Assembly: GCA_964036155.1 (NCBI GenBank)
Contig: OZ038423.1
Location: 1,612,001-1,676,000 of the forward strand
Direction: 5' to 3'
Length of the DNA stretch: 64,000 bases
Source of the DNA: Diploscapter coronatus
Lineage: Eukaryota > Nematoda > Chromadorea > Rhabditida > Rhabditidae
Notes under the pieces: generated by a model
Seen by the model: only the letters and a program-made list of their open reading frames with translations
What the model was told of the DNA's origin: nothing
The model's database searches: none
In this document: positions 48,871-60,637 of the stretch, piece after piece
Numbering within the stretch: position 1 is the stretch's first letter
Layout of the letters: each line of letters begins with the position of its first letter
Position numbers and translations under genes: made by a program

Positions 48871-50598
48871 TCAAAATAGCCATAGAATTTTTGGGGTAGT
48901 GTAATCGCAGATCAAATTGTGAGCAGGAATTGCGGCAAATGCTGCCAAAACGACGCCTAGAGTTCGGGCTGGAGAAACCACGCTAAGTGCGAATTCACGA
49001 ACATGTTCGGGGGTCTGAAAGTTTGACTATCGTATGATTGTCAACTGAAATGAAACATTCTTCGAAGCTTACATTCTTGTGAACGTAGGAATAGACGTTG
49101 ACATAGGCGATGCCCCCGATGATTCCCTCCAACAGAACGAGGAACGAGGCGATCGCGAAGTGAGGGATGAACACGAACATCGTGTTGACGACGAAGGCTA
49201 TTGCCAGAAGGACCTGGAAATTTGAAGTTTTATCCGGAGAGTTTACCTTTAACACAGACCTGAAGCCAAGGGAAAATTAGCATCATCACTAGACCAAATG
49301 TTAGGAATTTCTTCGATGATCTTGACAAGAAGACGCCCCACTGGAATTAAAATTCATCTGTTGATGTTTCAGTGATTTCCAACCTGATAAAAATTTTGAT
49401 ACCATCTGTATTGAGCATACGGTCCCTTGCCGAATGAGTGAGCACAATCATAGATTGTAATTTCCAGCTGAATTTGCTCGTTTAGACTTGAAATATACAT
49501 CAAAAATGCTTTACTTACCAATCCTTGGTTGACAAAATATTGAGCAAAGTAGAGAACCACAAAGATCAGAATAAATTTCAATAGTCCAATAAATGTCTTG
49601 AACTTTGATATTGGCTCTTTCCTCTCCGACATGTTACTAAATTGAGTTATGGAAAATCATTGATTAAAAGAAATTTGTCTACCTTAACGATTTCTTGATT
49701 GACATTCTCTTGGCAGCTTTTGGTACTTTTCGGATTAGAAGAAAGTGAAATGTAACAATGCTGAGCACGGGAACGAATAATGTTGTGATAATGACCCAAG
49801 AGGGTGACATTCCGACGATGTGAGTGTCGGTGAGAATCGAGTAGAACAAAGAACTGACGACCCCTGCCAGGCCAGTGCCTGAAGACCAGCTTGCCACTGT
49901 GTCCCTGAATAAGCCAAAGAAATTAGCTGAGAAAGTTAAACTATAACCTATGAAATAGTGCTGTCATCGACAGAAGGTAACTCTCCCCAAGTCCGTTTGA
50001 AAAGGCGCCGATTCCTACTCCAGACAGGTTGATCCACATTTCATCCGACAGAGCGACCATCAGAATAGAAACGGCTTGAAGGATGCAGACAATCCAATTG
50101 CCAACGCTAAATCACGACTTATTGACAAAATTTGCTATTTCGGTAAATTCATAACGAAACATCTGCAAACTTACCCATAAGAAACGATTCCGAAGGTGAA
50201 TGGAGCGATTAGCTTCGCAATCAAACTTGGTAGAATGTTGCAGATAAGAAGTACACCAGCAGATTGTTCGAAACACTTTCTTTGAGAAACATCCGCCTAA
50301 ACAGTTTTATTTTAAAAATCTCTACTAAATTTTCGCGTTCTTACAATGCAATGATCGTCGTCGAAGTCGGTAATTGTTGAAGAATTCAGCCTATTATCGT
50401 TATGCAGTGTGTCCTTCGACTTTGCCAGAATATCCTGTGCAGCAGTGAGCATTACGACGAAAGTGAAATTCTTACAGAACCCGAATATCCTGAAATTTTC
50501 AATTCGAAATAATTTAGGAGATTTTGCTACCAGAATGCAGCGAGATTTCTTTTTCTCTCCTTAGGCTCGATTTTTTCTTGGGTTCGCATCTCCGCCAT
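48871..50598 (-). CDS. cln-3: CLN3/battenin lysosomal membrane protein
   Basis: About eight exons, about 410 aa, many membrane helices. Seen: start MAEMRTQEKIEPKERKRNL, then FGFCKNFTFVVMLTAAQDIL (matches CLN3 CNNFSYVVMLSAAHDIL), CFEQSAGVLL, LSDEMWINLSGVGIGAFSNG, the conserved VASWSSGTGLAGVVSSLFY, YFAQYFVNQGL, YAQYRWYQNFYQ, and LLEGIIGGIAYVNVYSYVHK near the C-terminus. Role: lysosomal and endosomal membrane protein; in humans its loss causes juvenile Batten disease, and it is linked to lysosomal glycerophosphodiester export. No lesion seen. The charged loop after DILAKSKDTL is the expected variable lumenal/cytosolic loop. Confidence 0.93.
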
Positions 50599-51588
50599 TA
50601 TTTTATTCGGAATTTATCTGCAAATAACATGCATAAAATTAGCTTTTTTTTAGAAATTGAAAAAATGATTAGACATAGATGATAGGAATTAATTACGGGA
50701 GATTTTGCCTTCAAAAAATATTTTAAAACTCTTAACAAATGGCGTAATTTTAAAAGTCGTGATATTTCGTTTTCAACCATGATAGCGTGAAATCCATTTA
50801 TATTCAATGCGAGTACAACAGATTCGTGAGATACCACGGGAGAGAAAACAGTGACGAGAATTTTCAAAACTAACCGATTATCGATGCAACTCTATGAGTA
50901 ACCACCGCTAATCTATACACCTACAAACTGAAGCGAATTTACATTTTCTGGTAAATAGGTTAAATTCAAAAATAATGAAATTAGAAGAAAAAAAACGAGA
51001 CCTAATTCTAGAAGAATAAGTTGTAAGAACCATATGATCGGTCCGAATGGCTCGATTTTTATATGTAGATGGTTCAAATCTCGTTTCAATAGAAACGAAG
51101 TAACTAAAACCATGAAATCACGCATGAAAACGGTCTCGATTTGGTCGCAAGCCACCCTCGCTTCCATTACATCGGCTAATCGCTCGAATCCACGCCAAAC
51201 ATCACATTGAAAATATGTCATTGTTGCAAACTCGTTATTGTCAATGATTGATTACTTGAAACAAAGTAAAGGGATGAAACTTCGATGTATAAAAATTAGC
51301 GCGTTACTTGCAAATGAATAGACGATATTTCGTCGATTCGAAGAATGACTTCGACAGCTGTTTGATATTGCACAATGCACACTTTGTATATTCGAATTTG
51401 CACATCGCTTATTTTGCCTCAAGTAATCGGCCATTGACAATAAATCATGCATCATAACTCTATTCTTGTATGTCATGAAAAGCTTTATTATAATATTCCT
51501 GAGATATTTGCCTTCATTCAGTTATCCCGTAATAATAAATTTGTGCAAAATTGAACATAAAAGTTAGTGTTGCTAACCATCTACAGTA
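50599..51588. other. Intergenic, CLN3 to nuclear receptor
   Basis: Contains a 102-codon open frame on the - strand (50913-51221) with one hydrophobic stretch, but no splice context, family motif or conserved start was recognised, so it is not called as a gene. Confidence 0.35.
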
Positions 51589-54500
51589 TTATGAATTTGA
51601 AAGGCTTTTTGCGATTTCAACATCTTCCTTTCTATGAGCAATGCATTCCTAAATTTAAACGTAATATTAAATGAAAGGGTTTAGATTTATTGCAAATAAT
51701 TAATAGTCTTAAATGAAATTATCTATAAGAGTTAATTTACCTCCTGTCTGTTTAATAGCTGCATAATTATTACAATTCGTGTAGCATAATTTTTACGGTC
51801 CTTCACATGAAAATAATAGTGATGCAATTCATCGGCCAGTCTTTCATGAATATCCTTTGCTGTTTGTAAAACACTATCAGTAATATCTGGTATATCTAAA
51901 AATATTTCCAATTTTAATCTGTTTTGTATGATTTACCCCACCTTTAATATTCCACATCAGATAAATTAGCATAAAAGCCATCTCAAATTCGTCAATATGT
52001 GCCCTCTTGAAGGGAACAATAAATACTTTTCGTTGTTTAGCTTTATACTCCTTTATGATTCTATATTTGTATTTAAAAAATTTCCAAAATAATATCCTTT
52101 CATTTTAGTATTTTTGTAAAGTGTGTCTGTCTGTCTGTCTGTGTGTCCGAGCTTATTTCTAGCCACCTGTCTATCGTACCCCCATGTATGATACACCGTT
52201 TTGTAGGTCTCAGTTGTATCCTGTGCAACGTAACTTTTCCGATGACTTTTGACCTAATTTTTGAGTATTTAGGGCCAAAAAACTATAACATGCTAATTTT
52301 GATAACGAAATTTGCAAATCGTTTGAGAGGTCATTACCGACAGTATTCGCTATTTCGCTGATGAGCTCTCTACTATCTTATCTAAGTTAAATGTATGTGA
52401 AAATTGGTGGATGTGAGAGTTCATTACTGCTACTACCCCAATGAAAGGCGGTCGGATGCTTGAGTCTGGAAATAGATTTCACAATGGAACTGAATCTTGA
52501 GAGATATGATAAAATGCTGTTGCTAAATTATGTTAAATTAGCTACTATCTTATCTAAATTAATAAATGCGAAAAGTGATGGCACATTGATAGCCCATTAC
52601 TGCTTCCGCAACAATGAAATGCAGTCCGAGTTTCGGAATGGGAACTTGACCTTACAATGAGATTGAGACTGGACATGGAGAGAAATGGAAACTTCTAATT
52701 GCAATTGCTGACTGATACTAAATGTGCATATTAGAAGAGTTTTGAAAATGCATAAAAAGTAGAGAATTGGTAATGAATAGGTCATTAACACTCGGGTTGG
52801 AGTGGAATGAGATGGATTATTTTCTGACAATTTTCAATAAAAGTACGACTACTCTATTCTGTCACTGTCACTCTTCTTCTATACCTGTCACTGTCACTGT
52901 ATCTGTACTGCTTTGTAATCTATTTCTGCTTTATTCGGCATTAGCCGGCTGCCGAAAACAGTCGGCCTACACTATCTTTTTTATCTACTTTATTCGTATT
53001 TTTGCAACGTGTGTTTGTTTGTCATTTGTGCACGGTTATATCTAGAGATGTGGTCATCCAATTGAGATGGAGTTTGCACCAAAAGATGTACAATTTTCCC
53101 GCGGTGTGCAACGTATAGGTTTTGTTTGGGTTTGATCAGATGATTGGGGGATTATCCTTATTAGAAATGATTTCTCCTTTAGTGAGTCGATTTGTTTGCA
53201 TTTTTATGGATGAAAAGGAGCTTGAAATTTTTGAAGAATTTTAGAAAATGATACAAATTAGCGGGATGCTCAGGAGCAGGGCCGTCCAGAAGTTCTGTTT
53301 CTGTTCTATTTGTTTGTTTTCTGTAGATTTTTGGCCATTTCTGTTTCTGCTTTTCGAAATTTTGAAAATCATTCTGTTTGTTTTCCGAAATTCTAAAAAC
53401 CCATTCCTGGACGGCCCTGCTCAAGAGGGGATAGCTATGAAATTAAAAATTTTGATAGTGAGAGAGTATGAACATGAAAATGAGAAATGCAACAAATAAA
53501 ATGTATGTAAATTTTAAAGAAAAACTGTTTTAGTGCCGGAGTTGTTGTGATATTGGTGCTGTTTTGATTTGATATTGTCTTTGGCTTTGGTATTGTTTTG
53601 TTTTGCACTTTTGCGAAGCAAAAGTCCTAGACGAAGGGAGGCCGCGAAGCGGCCGACCGAAGTCTAGTAATCAATATAATTGGATTTTTTCAGGGTTGCA
53701 AATTTTGATACACGATCATGTATCAAAATCTGCAACCCTAATTTTCTTTATTTTCCAAATTTTTCGAAATTACCCTCTTATTTTCGGCACTTTACTTGAC
53801 GATTTATTTTGTATATCATTTGGGTCAGAGCCAAATAAAATAACCTCTCCATTTAACGACACACATCGCAGATCATTAATATCATGACCTAAAGATAAAC
53901 TTTTATGTTTCATTAAAAAAAACCTACCTAGAAGTTCACATGTTGCATACACTCGTTCAAGTTCGAAAAAATATAGCCAAAACCGTGAAAATATGGCCCA
54001 CTGAAATTTCATGCAAAGATTTGTCGGAAAAAGCACTGATAATATTATTACCTTTTGAGAAAGCGATAATCTTGCGAAATGCTCAATGTGCATACAAAAT
54101 TGGGCAATCCTTTCTATCTCCACAAAAGTCCTTCTAAACTCCATCATTCGTTTATAGCAAAAATTTTCAGAAAATTCTTACTTCATGTGATTTTCGGAAT
54201 TAAACGCTCGACTTTCTTCTGTCTGTAATCGATAATATTAAAACTTCATTATATTTTAGCTAGCCTTTTCCACTAATTTATCTGGCCACCATTTCTTGTG
54301 GTTCTGGAGCGCTAATATGGCCTGTTGAATTATGGATAGTGGAATGGATAAGTCTGTTAGCGGTGCAGACTAAAAATAATATGAAATTTCAAAAGTTGAA
54401 TACAATTTCACCACCAAAAACACGCTGTCAATCTTCGGCTTGAGAATCAACACGACGTCCTTCATTAGATCGTCTGGCGAATTATCGGCAGGGAATTGTG

Positions 54501-55481
54501 GCAATTTGTTCTCATTTGTTTTCGATATATTGAGATTTTCTCGCACTTTTTCCTTGCGCAATTCTTCACGGATTATCGACCCCCATGTCTGCAAATTAAA
54601 ATTTCTTGGAGTATCTTATGCCATCTATAGACGAATTTAATTGTATCAAATTTTTAACGCTAAATTATTATTCTGATCTACAGGCATATGTTATCATTTA
54701 TAGATGATTAAACTGCCAGCTTCCAAAATCTATACCTGCGATAGTAATGAAGTTAAGCTCGGATCCGATTTGTATTTATCATATGGACTGAAGGCTATCA
54801 TCCTATCCATTAGAAATTCCTCAGCTTTCGATTTTGTAGGTTCATCCGAATGATGAATATTCGTTACACTTTCTCTGTCCAATTCTGGAAGTGCATCGTT
54901 CTCCACATCGTCAATCATTTGAACCGCTAAAATCATATTTTGAATAAGTAATAGCTTTTAAAAGATGTACATTCTTTCTTCATCCCCGTTTCAAGACATT
55001 TCTTAAATCTGCAATATCGACAAGTAAAACGATTTTCTGAAATTTTCAGTTTTATGCCAAAAGAGAAAAAAAAATGCTTACTTGATGTAACGTCGCAATT
55101 CTTCTCAAATCTGCATTTGTATTGAGTGTGGCTTCGAACCGTTCTCCGAAAAAACGCAGTACATGCTTTGCAAGACATTGCTCCAAAATGATTTCCTGTA
55201 GCTTTGAGGTGGCATATTCGACATGTCTTACTAGAATACCGCTCGACTCTTGAAAAGTTTATAATTTATCATGTATATCTAACAAAGTGAGAAAAAACTT
55301 ACTGATTTCAGAGAAATAATCTAATTTGAGCATTTTTTTCGAGAAAAATTGATAATCTCAAATATATAACTTACTCTTCTTCTGTACTTGCATTTGCATT
55401 AGTGCCAGTACTCGCTTCGCATTCATTTGAGCCCGTTTCCTCTATCGATCGATTTTTATGCAAACAACGTTTTCCTCCCAT
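51589..55481 (-). CDS. Nuclear hormone receptor, nematode supplementary class
   Basis: At least ten exons. DNA-binding domain: CRICHLKATGNHFGAMSCKA and CTAFFRRTV form finger 1 with a nematode-type P-box (CKACTAFF); finger 2 is CRFEKNC ... CRYCRFKKCLETGM. It is followed by KKESVQM, as usual at the C-terminal extension. Ligand-binding region: TWGSIIREELRK, IERIAQFCMHIEHFARL, FWLYFFELERVYATCELL, FEMAFMLIYLMWNI and IHERLADELHHYY, consistent with helices 3-10. C-terminus ECIAHRKEDVEIAKSLSNS. Role: DNA-binding transcription factor, ligand unknown. One intron uses a GC donor (54264). A piece of about 20 residues between about 53800 and 52070 is unassigned: the exons on either side do not join in phase, so a small exon is missing from my model. 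Confidence 0.85.
52121..52148. repeat. (TCTG)n microsatellite
   Basis: Four tandem tctg units flanked by gtgtgt, inside the long unassigned intron of the nuclear receptor. Confidence 0.75.
52861..52900. repeat. gtcact short tandem repeats
   Basis: Two blocks of ctgtcactgtcact separated by cttcttctatac within the nuclear receptor intron. Confidence 0.6.
53274..53422. repeat. 149-bp hairpin element in nuclear receptor intron
   Basis: gagcagggccgtccaga at the left is matched inversely by tcctggacggccctgctc at the right (one mismatch), enclosing T-rich sequence. The arms are much more GC-rich than their surroundings. Confidence 0.75.
53692..53739. repeat. Near-perfect 48-bp palindrome
   Basis: agggttgcaaattttgatac pairs with its inverse (gtatcaaaatctgcaaccct) around a short cgatca centre; a smaller palindrome (ggccgcgaagcggcc) lies 50 nt upstream. 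Both are in the nuclear receptor intron. Confidence 0.75.
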
Positions 55482-56424
55482 GAAACACTGATTGGAAGGA
55501 AAATTGATCGAATTAGTCGATTCTAAATTAAGAAAAAAATAAACTTTCAATAAAATTGTTCTAATTTCGAACGAAAGAAAACAATGGGATGTGAAAGATC
55601 AAAATGAGACTAGATAAACAGGGAAAATTTGGACTCTGATTTGAAAAAAAAGAATATGATAAGGTAAGATCCATGAAACGATGAAGGAATAGAAAAAAAA
55701 AAAACGAATGAAAATATTAAACTATGAATGAACATTCAAAGGCTAGAATCTCATTATAGTCGCTAAAATATCGTGGAAAGTAAAAGTAGCATGCATTGGG
55801 TATCGTAAACAATGCATTTTTATTCTTCTCTGCTGCACAAGCGAAAGATTACGTAGGCAATTCGAGTCTGTCCGCGACATACTGGTTTCGTGTCAGTTTG
55901 ACTCGTTTCATTCCAGGTTGTTTACCCTTGAACTCGAATCGGTCTTTGTTTCTGGGTATAGCATTTTATTTGCGCGTATTTTATTGATCACTCGAGTGTT
56001 TCCAAGCATTTTCAAACAAACTATTTATTTTAGTCTGAATTTTTACCATATCAATATATTTAAACATAAAATTAAGAGTAAATATTAGCAAAAATCGAAG
56101 CGGCGCGGAACAAGGGTCCGTCGATTTGGCGGATTTTCATATATTATCGCACAAATTTCAGACATAAAATTTGAACGCATTTATTCATGACGTTGTAAAT
56201 GTAAATAAACAGATGAAATAATTTACAAAAAATAAGGAAACAAAAAACCATGAACAATGTTAATGATCCATAATTTGACAATGAAAGAACAGACTTTTGG
56301 GGGTCAACCTGAACAATTATTCCTACAAACTTTTCAATGCGCTTTGATTTGAATTTCTGTTAAACTTTGAAAAAAGTCTAATTGTAATTAGATATGATTT
56401 TCAGATAAACATGAGATTTTTAGT
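55482..56424. other. Intergenic; no feature seen
   Basis: Between the nuclear receptor start and the lectin gene end. AT-rich; no exon or repeat recognised. Confidence 0.4.
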
Positions 56425-59202
56425 TCATACGTGAGTAACGTGATCAATTTTGGTTGCTGAACACGCTGGTTTCCGACACAGCGGATAGCTCAGATAATCA
56501 AGATTTTCACAAAATATATCGTTCCTGAAATATGAGCTAAAGTAAAATAGTTTGGAAAATTACCAAATAGCCTTTGCATTTTCATAACGACCAATTGGCG
56601 TGCTTATCAACTAAAAGAATTTGAACAAATTTGCAGAGCAATTTTGAATCTTTTCACAACTCACTTGAACACATTCCTCTTGACTTCCTGAAATGAATCT
56701 GATTAATTGTTTATTTTTGTGATAATGTCATTAGAAATTTAATCATGTTTAACAGTAACACTATAGTTGAAAAATCCAGTGCTTCATTGAAATGTCTTAT
56801 GAAAGTAAAATTGGAGAAAGTTGTTTCATACCTAAATCATCTGGTTCACCACTGCCCCACGGAAGATAGGTTGCATCAGTTCCGTCAATTAATTTCCAGT
56901 TTGTGCTACTGCCATTGTCGATGTTCCTTCTTACTCCGATCCAGACCTGATGATCAAATCCATTTTCAGTTCCAGTTGCAGTAAATGTGAGATCTACGAT
57001 TTCGTTCGTTTCATTAATTCTTTTTTTGATTTAGATTTGCTTACTATAAGCGAAATTGTTTTCTTCTTGCGATGCAATTGAAGCCAAATTTGCTCCGAGT
57101 GTCTGGCATAGATTCTCGCCTTCGGGCCAAGTCACAACGGTCGTAAGTTTCTAGAATGCTTCTTTAGAGAATATTATGTTCTTTACAGACTCTGTAGCAC
57201 GACTCAGTTTTTGGATAGTAAGACCATCCGTCTGAGCAGCTGCCCGTCACATCTAAAAGTGAATGTGTGAATTTTTCTTCGACAAGTTATCAAATTTGCA
57301 TACAATTGATATTTAACAAGTAATTTTCAATGGCTAGGAATAAAATACCCTTCCACAATTTGAACACTTTCGAAGAAAGAAAAGTTTAATATCACTCACC
57401 TAGACATTCATCTATGTATGCCGAGTTCTAAATTTTTTTAATAAATAGAAATTATAAAATCATAATAAAACAATATTCTAACCGGTTTCTTGCATATGAA
57501 TGCTCTTGAGGATCTATGACAGTAAAAACTGTTCCAATTCCGATAAAAGTCGGGATATTTCAGGTATAAATCTGACATTATTTGACCACACGCCATTTTT
57601 GTTGGGTTATCTGGTTCTCCTAAAGTCAGAAATAAATCGAAGGAGCATTTTGAAATGTAAGAGCCGGAATGAAAGTCAAATTTTTCTGAATCAAAGTTGG
57701 AATGTCGATTATCATTACCTGGGGCCCACATTTCAAAGTCCAATGGTGAGTCGTCAGTCCAATACTGAATGTTTGCTCATTTCTTTCACAAATATCAATT
57801 TATACCCATTCTCCAGAATTGCTATCTTTTCGCAATCCAATAAAACTCATGTTATCAGAAAAGAAATCTTTGCCCACTCTGGTTAGATCTTCAAAAGTTT
57901 GGATAATAATATAAAATTTACTAATTTACCAGAAATAAAGTCGTTTTCCTAAATTTCTCCAATAAATTATAATATTTTTGGGTAATGGAAAAATGTTACC
58001 TCTTTTGAGTGAAGCGACGCTAAATGAGCACCCATTTCTAGACATATTTCTTCAGCCTCCGTGAAATTTTTCTTCGATATCACTGGCTGAAAGGAAAATA
58101 TTGTCTATAAAAAAAGAGCGAATAGAATCTATTATGCAGAAGGAAGAAGCCTATTGAACACTACTCGCCTTGTAGCAAAAGTCCGAACCTGAAATACGAT
58201 TAGCAAAGAGGAAAAAATGCAACTGCGAAAAGAAATAATTTACCGTTGTACGTAACCCAATCGTCCTCGCATAGATCTGAAAGTAAATTTCAGGCGATGA
58301 CTATGGTTTATAAATTTTCATACCCGAGGTTTCAAAAGGAATGTAATTTTCCTGAAACCAAATAATTTTATCCTCAATTTTCTGTACATACCGGTTTCTT
58401 ACAGACATAGGCCCGTTGAGACAGGTTGCAATCAACACTCATCCAAGTATGATGATATGTCGTAGAACCATTTTTGTAAATATCAGATAATAGCTGAAAT
58501 GCAATTTGAGTCACTTCAAAATTAGTTTCCTTACGATTCCACAATACAATTCACTTGGAGATTTAGGTTCCCCTTCGGACCAAACTGTAAAGTTCCGTAT
58601 CTCTTGCCCGTCAATCCAATACTAAAATATCGAAAATGGAAAATCATAAATAAATAAAATCTACCCAACCACCGGCTGGATCGTCTTTCCTCAAGCCGAT
58701 CCAAGTCATTCCTTGAAGATTCGGCTTCTTTCCGGTTTCAGTCAAGCCTATATTTTGTAAACGATATTTTCAATGATGAGCTTACAATTCATATTAGCTT
58801 ACTAGCGATGAATGCGACTTCCTAAAATTTTTTAAAGCTATTGTATGTTATGAAATATGTACCGGATCTGATTCCATTGAAGCTAGCTGAGCACCCATTT
58901 CAATGCAAGAATCTGCTGCTTCTGGATGATAAAATAGATATTTAGAAAGGAATCTAAATAACCTACTATTGAAAGTCAACTTCTTAACAACAGCCTGAAT
59001 TTGATCTATTCAGAAGAACATAATTTAAATTCGACCTTGTAACAATAAGCTCCCCATCCGACCCACCCTTCATCACAATCAGCTCTGCGAATACGATCAC
59101 AATTTTGAGCTGGATATATTTTATTAAATAATAAGTAAAGTGCATATTTTTACCAATAATCAATTTAGAAGGTATCAATTGCAAGACAATAAATATGATC
59201 AT
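56425..59202 (-). CDS. Secreted protein with three C-type lectin domains
   Basis: About 22 small exons in phase, about 494 aa. Signal peptide MIIFIVLQLIPSKLIIG. CTLD1: CDEGWVGWGAYCYK ... WIGLRKDDPAGGWYWIDG ... CNLSQRAYVCKKP. CTLD2: CEDDWVTYN ... FIGLRKDSNSGEWYWTD ... APGEPDNPTKMACGQI ... RAFICKKP. CTLD3: CSDGWSYYPKTESCYR ... VWIGVRRNIDNG ... PWGSGEPDD ... CENLDYLSYPLCRKP. Each domain has the paired cysteines and the WIG core. None shows a full EPN/QPD plus WND calcium-sugar site (closest are EPDN in domain 2 and EPDD in domain 3), so sugar binding is uncertain. Family members in nematodes are often secreted and pathogen-responsive. No transmembrane tail. One intron uses a GC donor (58168). 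The start was chosen because it opens a signal peptide; no ATG precedes it in frame. Confidence 0.88.
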
Positions 59203-60637
59203 TATGAATTGATTTGCGCTGAACAAATATTCATAACTATTCTATGGGATGTCTTACCTATACATTTCACAGATTTATACCCACTACTGTGATAATTTAT
59301 CACCGATCAATTCTGAAAGAAACACGAATAGGAATAAAAATAACAAACGTTAAATTTTCAAACTCGAAATAAGGATAATCGATAATCGTTACGTTTTGTT
59401 TAAGAAGATCTCCAACTTCTCTGTCTAGAAAATGTCGAAATGGCAAGTTTGGTAATTATTACTTTCAGCACGCGAAAACTGCGGTACCCCTTAGAAACGC
59501 CTTTGAAGATTTTGCTGCAGCAATGCATTTTCTTTCCCTTTAATTTTCGAAAATATAAAATTTAACACGTATGATGATATTGAGCATGCATGTGAAGTTC
59601 AAATCCAAGGATAGTTACATGACTTTATAAATTTATTGATGATTATCCTGAATAAACGCATACATTAACGGTCAATTTATAAAAAATGAATAACGAAGAT
59701 AATTTCCTAATAGGAGGAAATACGGAATCATCATTGAAATAAGTGTGTAATAATTTACTGACGAGATATGATTCAAATTCTGATCAGCAGCTGCTACATT
59801 CTAGATACATTTTTAAAAGGATATACCCACTTTACAGTTTAGCCACAAACTTTAATGAAACAAGTGTCAAATAACCTTGCGGTGCCTTGCTTAAATTTTC
59901 TGTTCTCAAACCACTCTTATTGAGAATGCATCGTAATTTGTTTGTTTTTTTAATTTTTATTTTTGGTCTCAAAATATTCAGAAAAATCAAATACACATTC
60001 TGTTTGATGGGCGTGAATGAGTGAGCACTAGTACGCTCAAGCGAACGATTTGAAATTTTTATTGTACGTTTTGATCGACTAAACTCGTGTTTCGGCGGCA
60101 TGTTCCTCAAACAAACATCTTCCCTAATATAATCTCTAATAATGGGAAAAGAGAAATCAGGAAAAAGTAGCTTCATAAATTTTTTGACAAAATAACGAGC
60201 AAGATCCTTCACGTCCACTTCTGAAAAGTTTATTCTTGAAGCAATGAATAAATTTAACTTTGTATTTTTTTCTAGTCAAAGTTCTAAAATAACAAAAATT
60301 GAATTTTAAGATTTCTATATCATTTTTATCATATCCTGATTTATATTGAATTAGTGCGCTTATTTGTTTGCTTGAGCAATAATTTGTTTCTCCAGACTGT
60401 TTCCGCTAAATATACGAAAGATAAATGGAAAAGAATGAGTAATTGTTTGCATACTGTAGTTTCAAAGGGATCATGCAAGGGTATTCAAATTTATAGCGTC
60501 TGTGCAAAATAGCGTGTAAATGTCGACTGCAGCTGTCTCTGTTTTCGAATACTTGATGAAATTTGCAAAATTGTCATTGTCGAAGTTCGCCTAAATATCT
60601 GATGGGAGAATGGTCATTTTCTCGCGAATGAGGCTGG
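59203..60637. other. Divergent intergenic region with dispersed repeat copy B
   Basis: Holds copy B of the ~300-bp repeat (60200-60494) and a 128-codon open frame on the - strand (59832-60218) that starts inside the repeat edge and has no recognised domain. Confidence 0.45.
60200..60494. repeat. Dispersed ~300-bp repeat, copy B
   Basis: Same orientation and nearly the same length as 37216-37513, sharing long exact blocks such as ttgaattagtgcgcttattt and ttgcttgagcaataatttgt. It ends about 140 nt before the next gene start. Confidence 0.8.

Noticed and set aside
51066..51080. B-box-like ggttcaaatct
   Set aside because: No matching A-box or acceptor stem around it.
50913..51221. 102-codon open frame on - strand with a hydrophobic stretch
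   Set aside because: No splice context, no recognisable family and AT-rich codon use; likely chance.
56477..56494. tRNA-like A-box (gatagctcagataatc)
   Set aside because: It lies in the last lectin exon; no B-box at the right distance and no cloverleaf arms.
59832..60218. 128-codon open frame on - strand
   Set aside because: Starts at the edge of the dispersed repeat; low-complexity Lys/Ile content and no domain.
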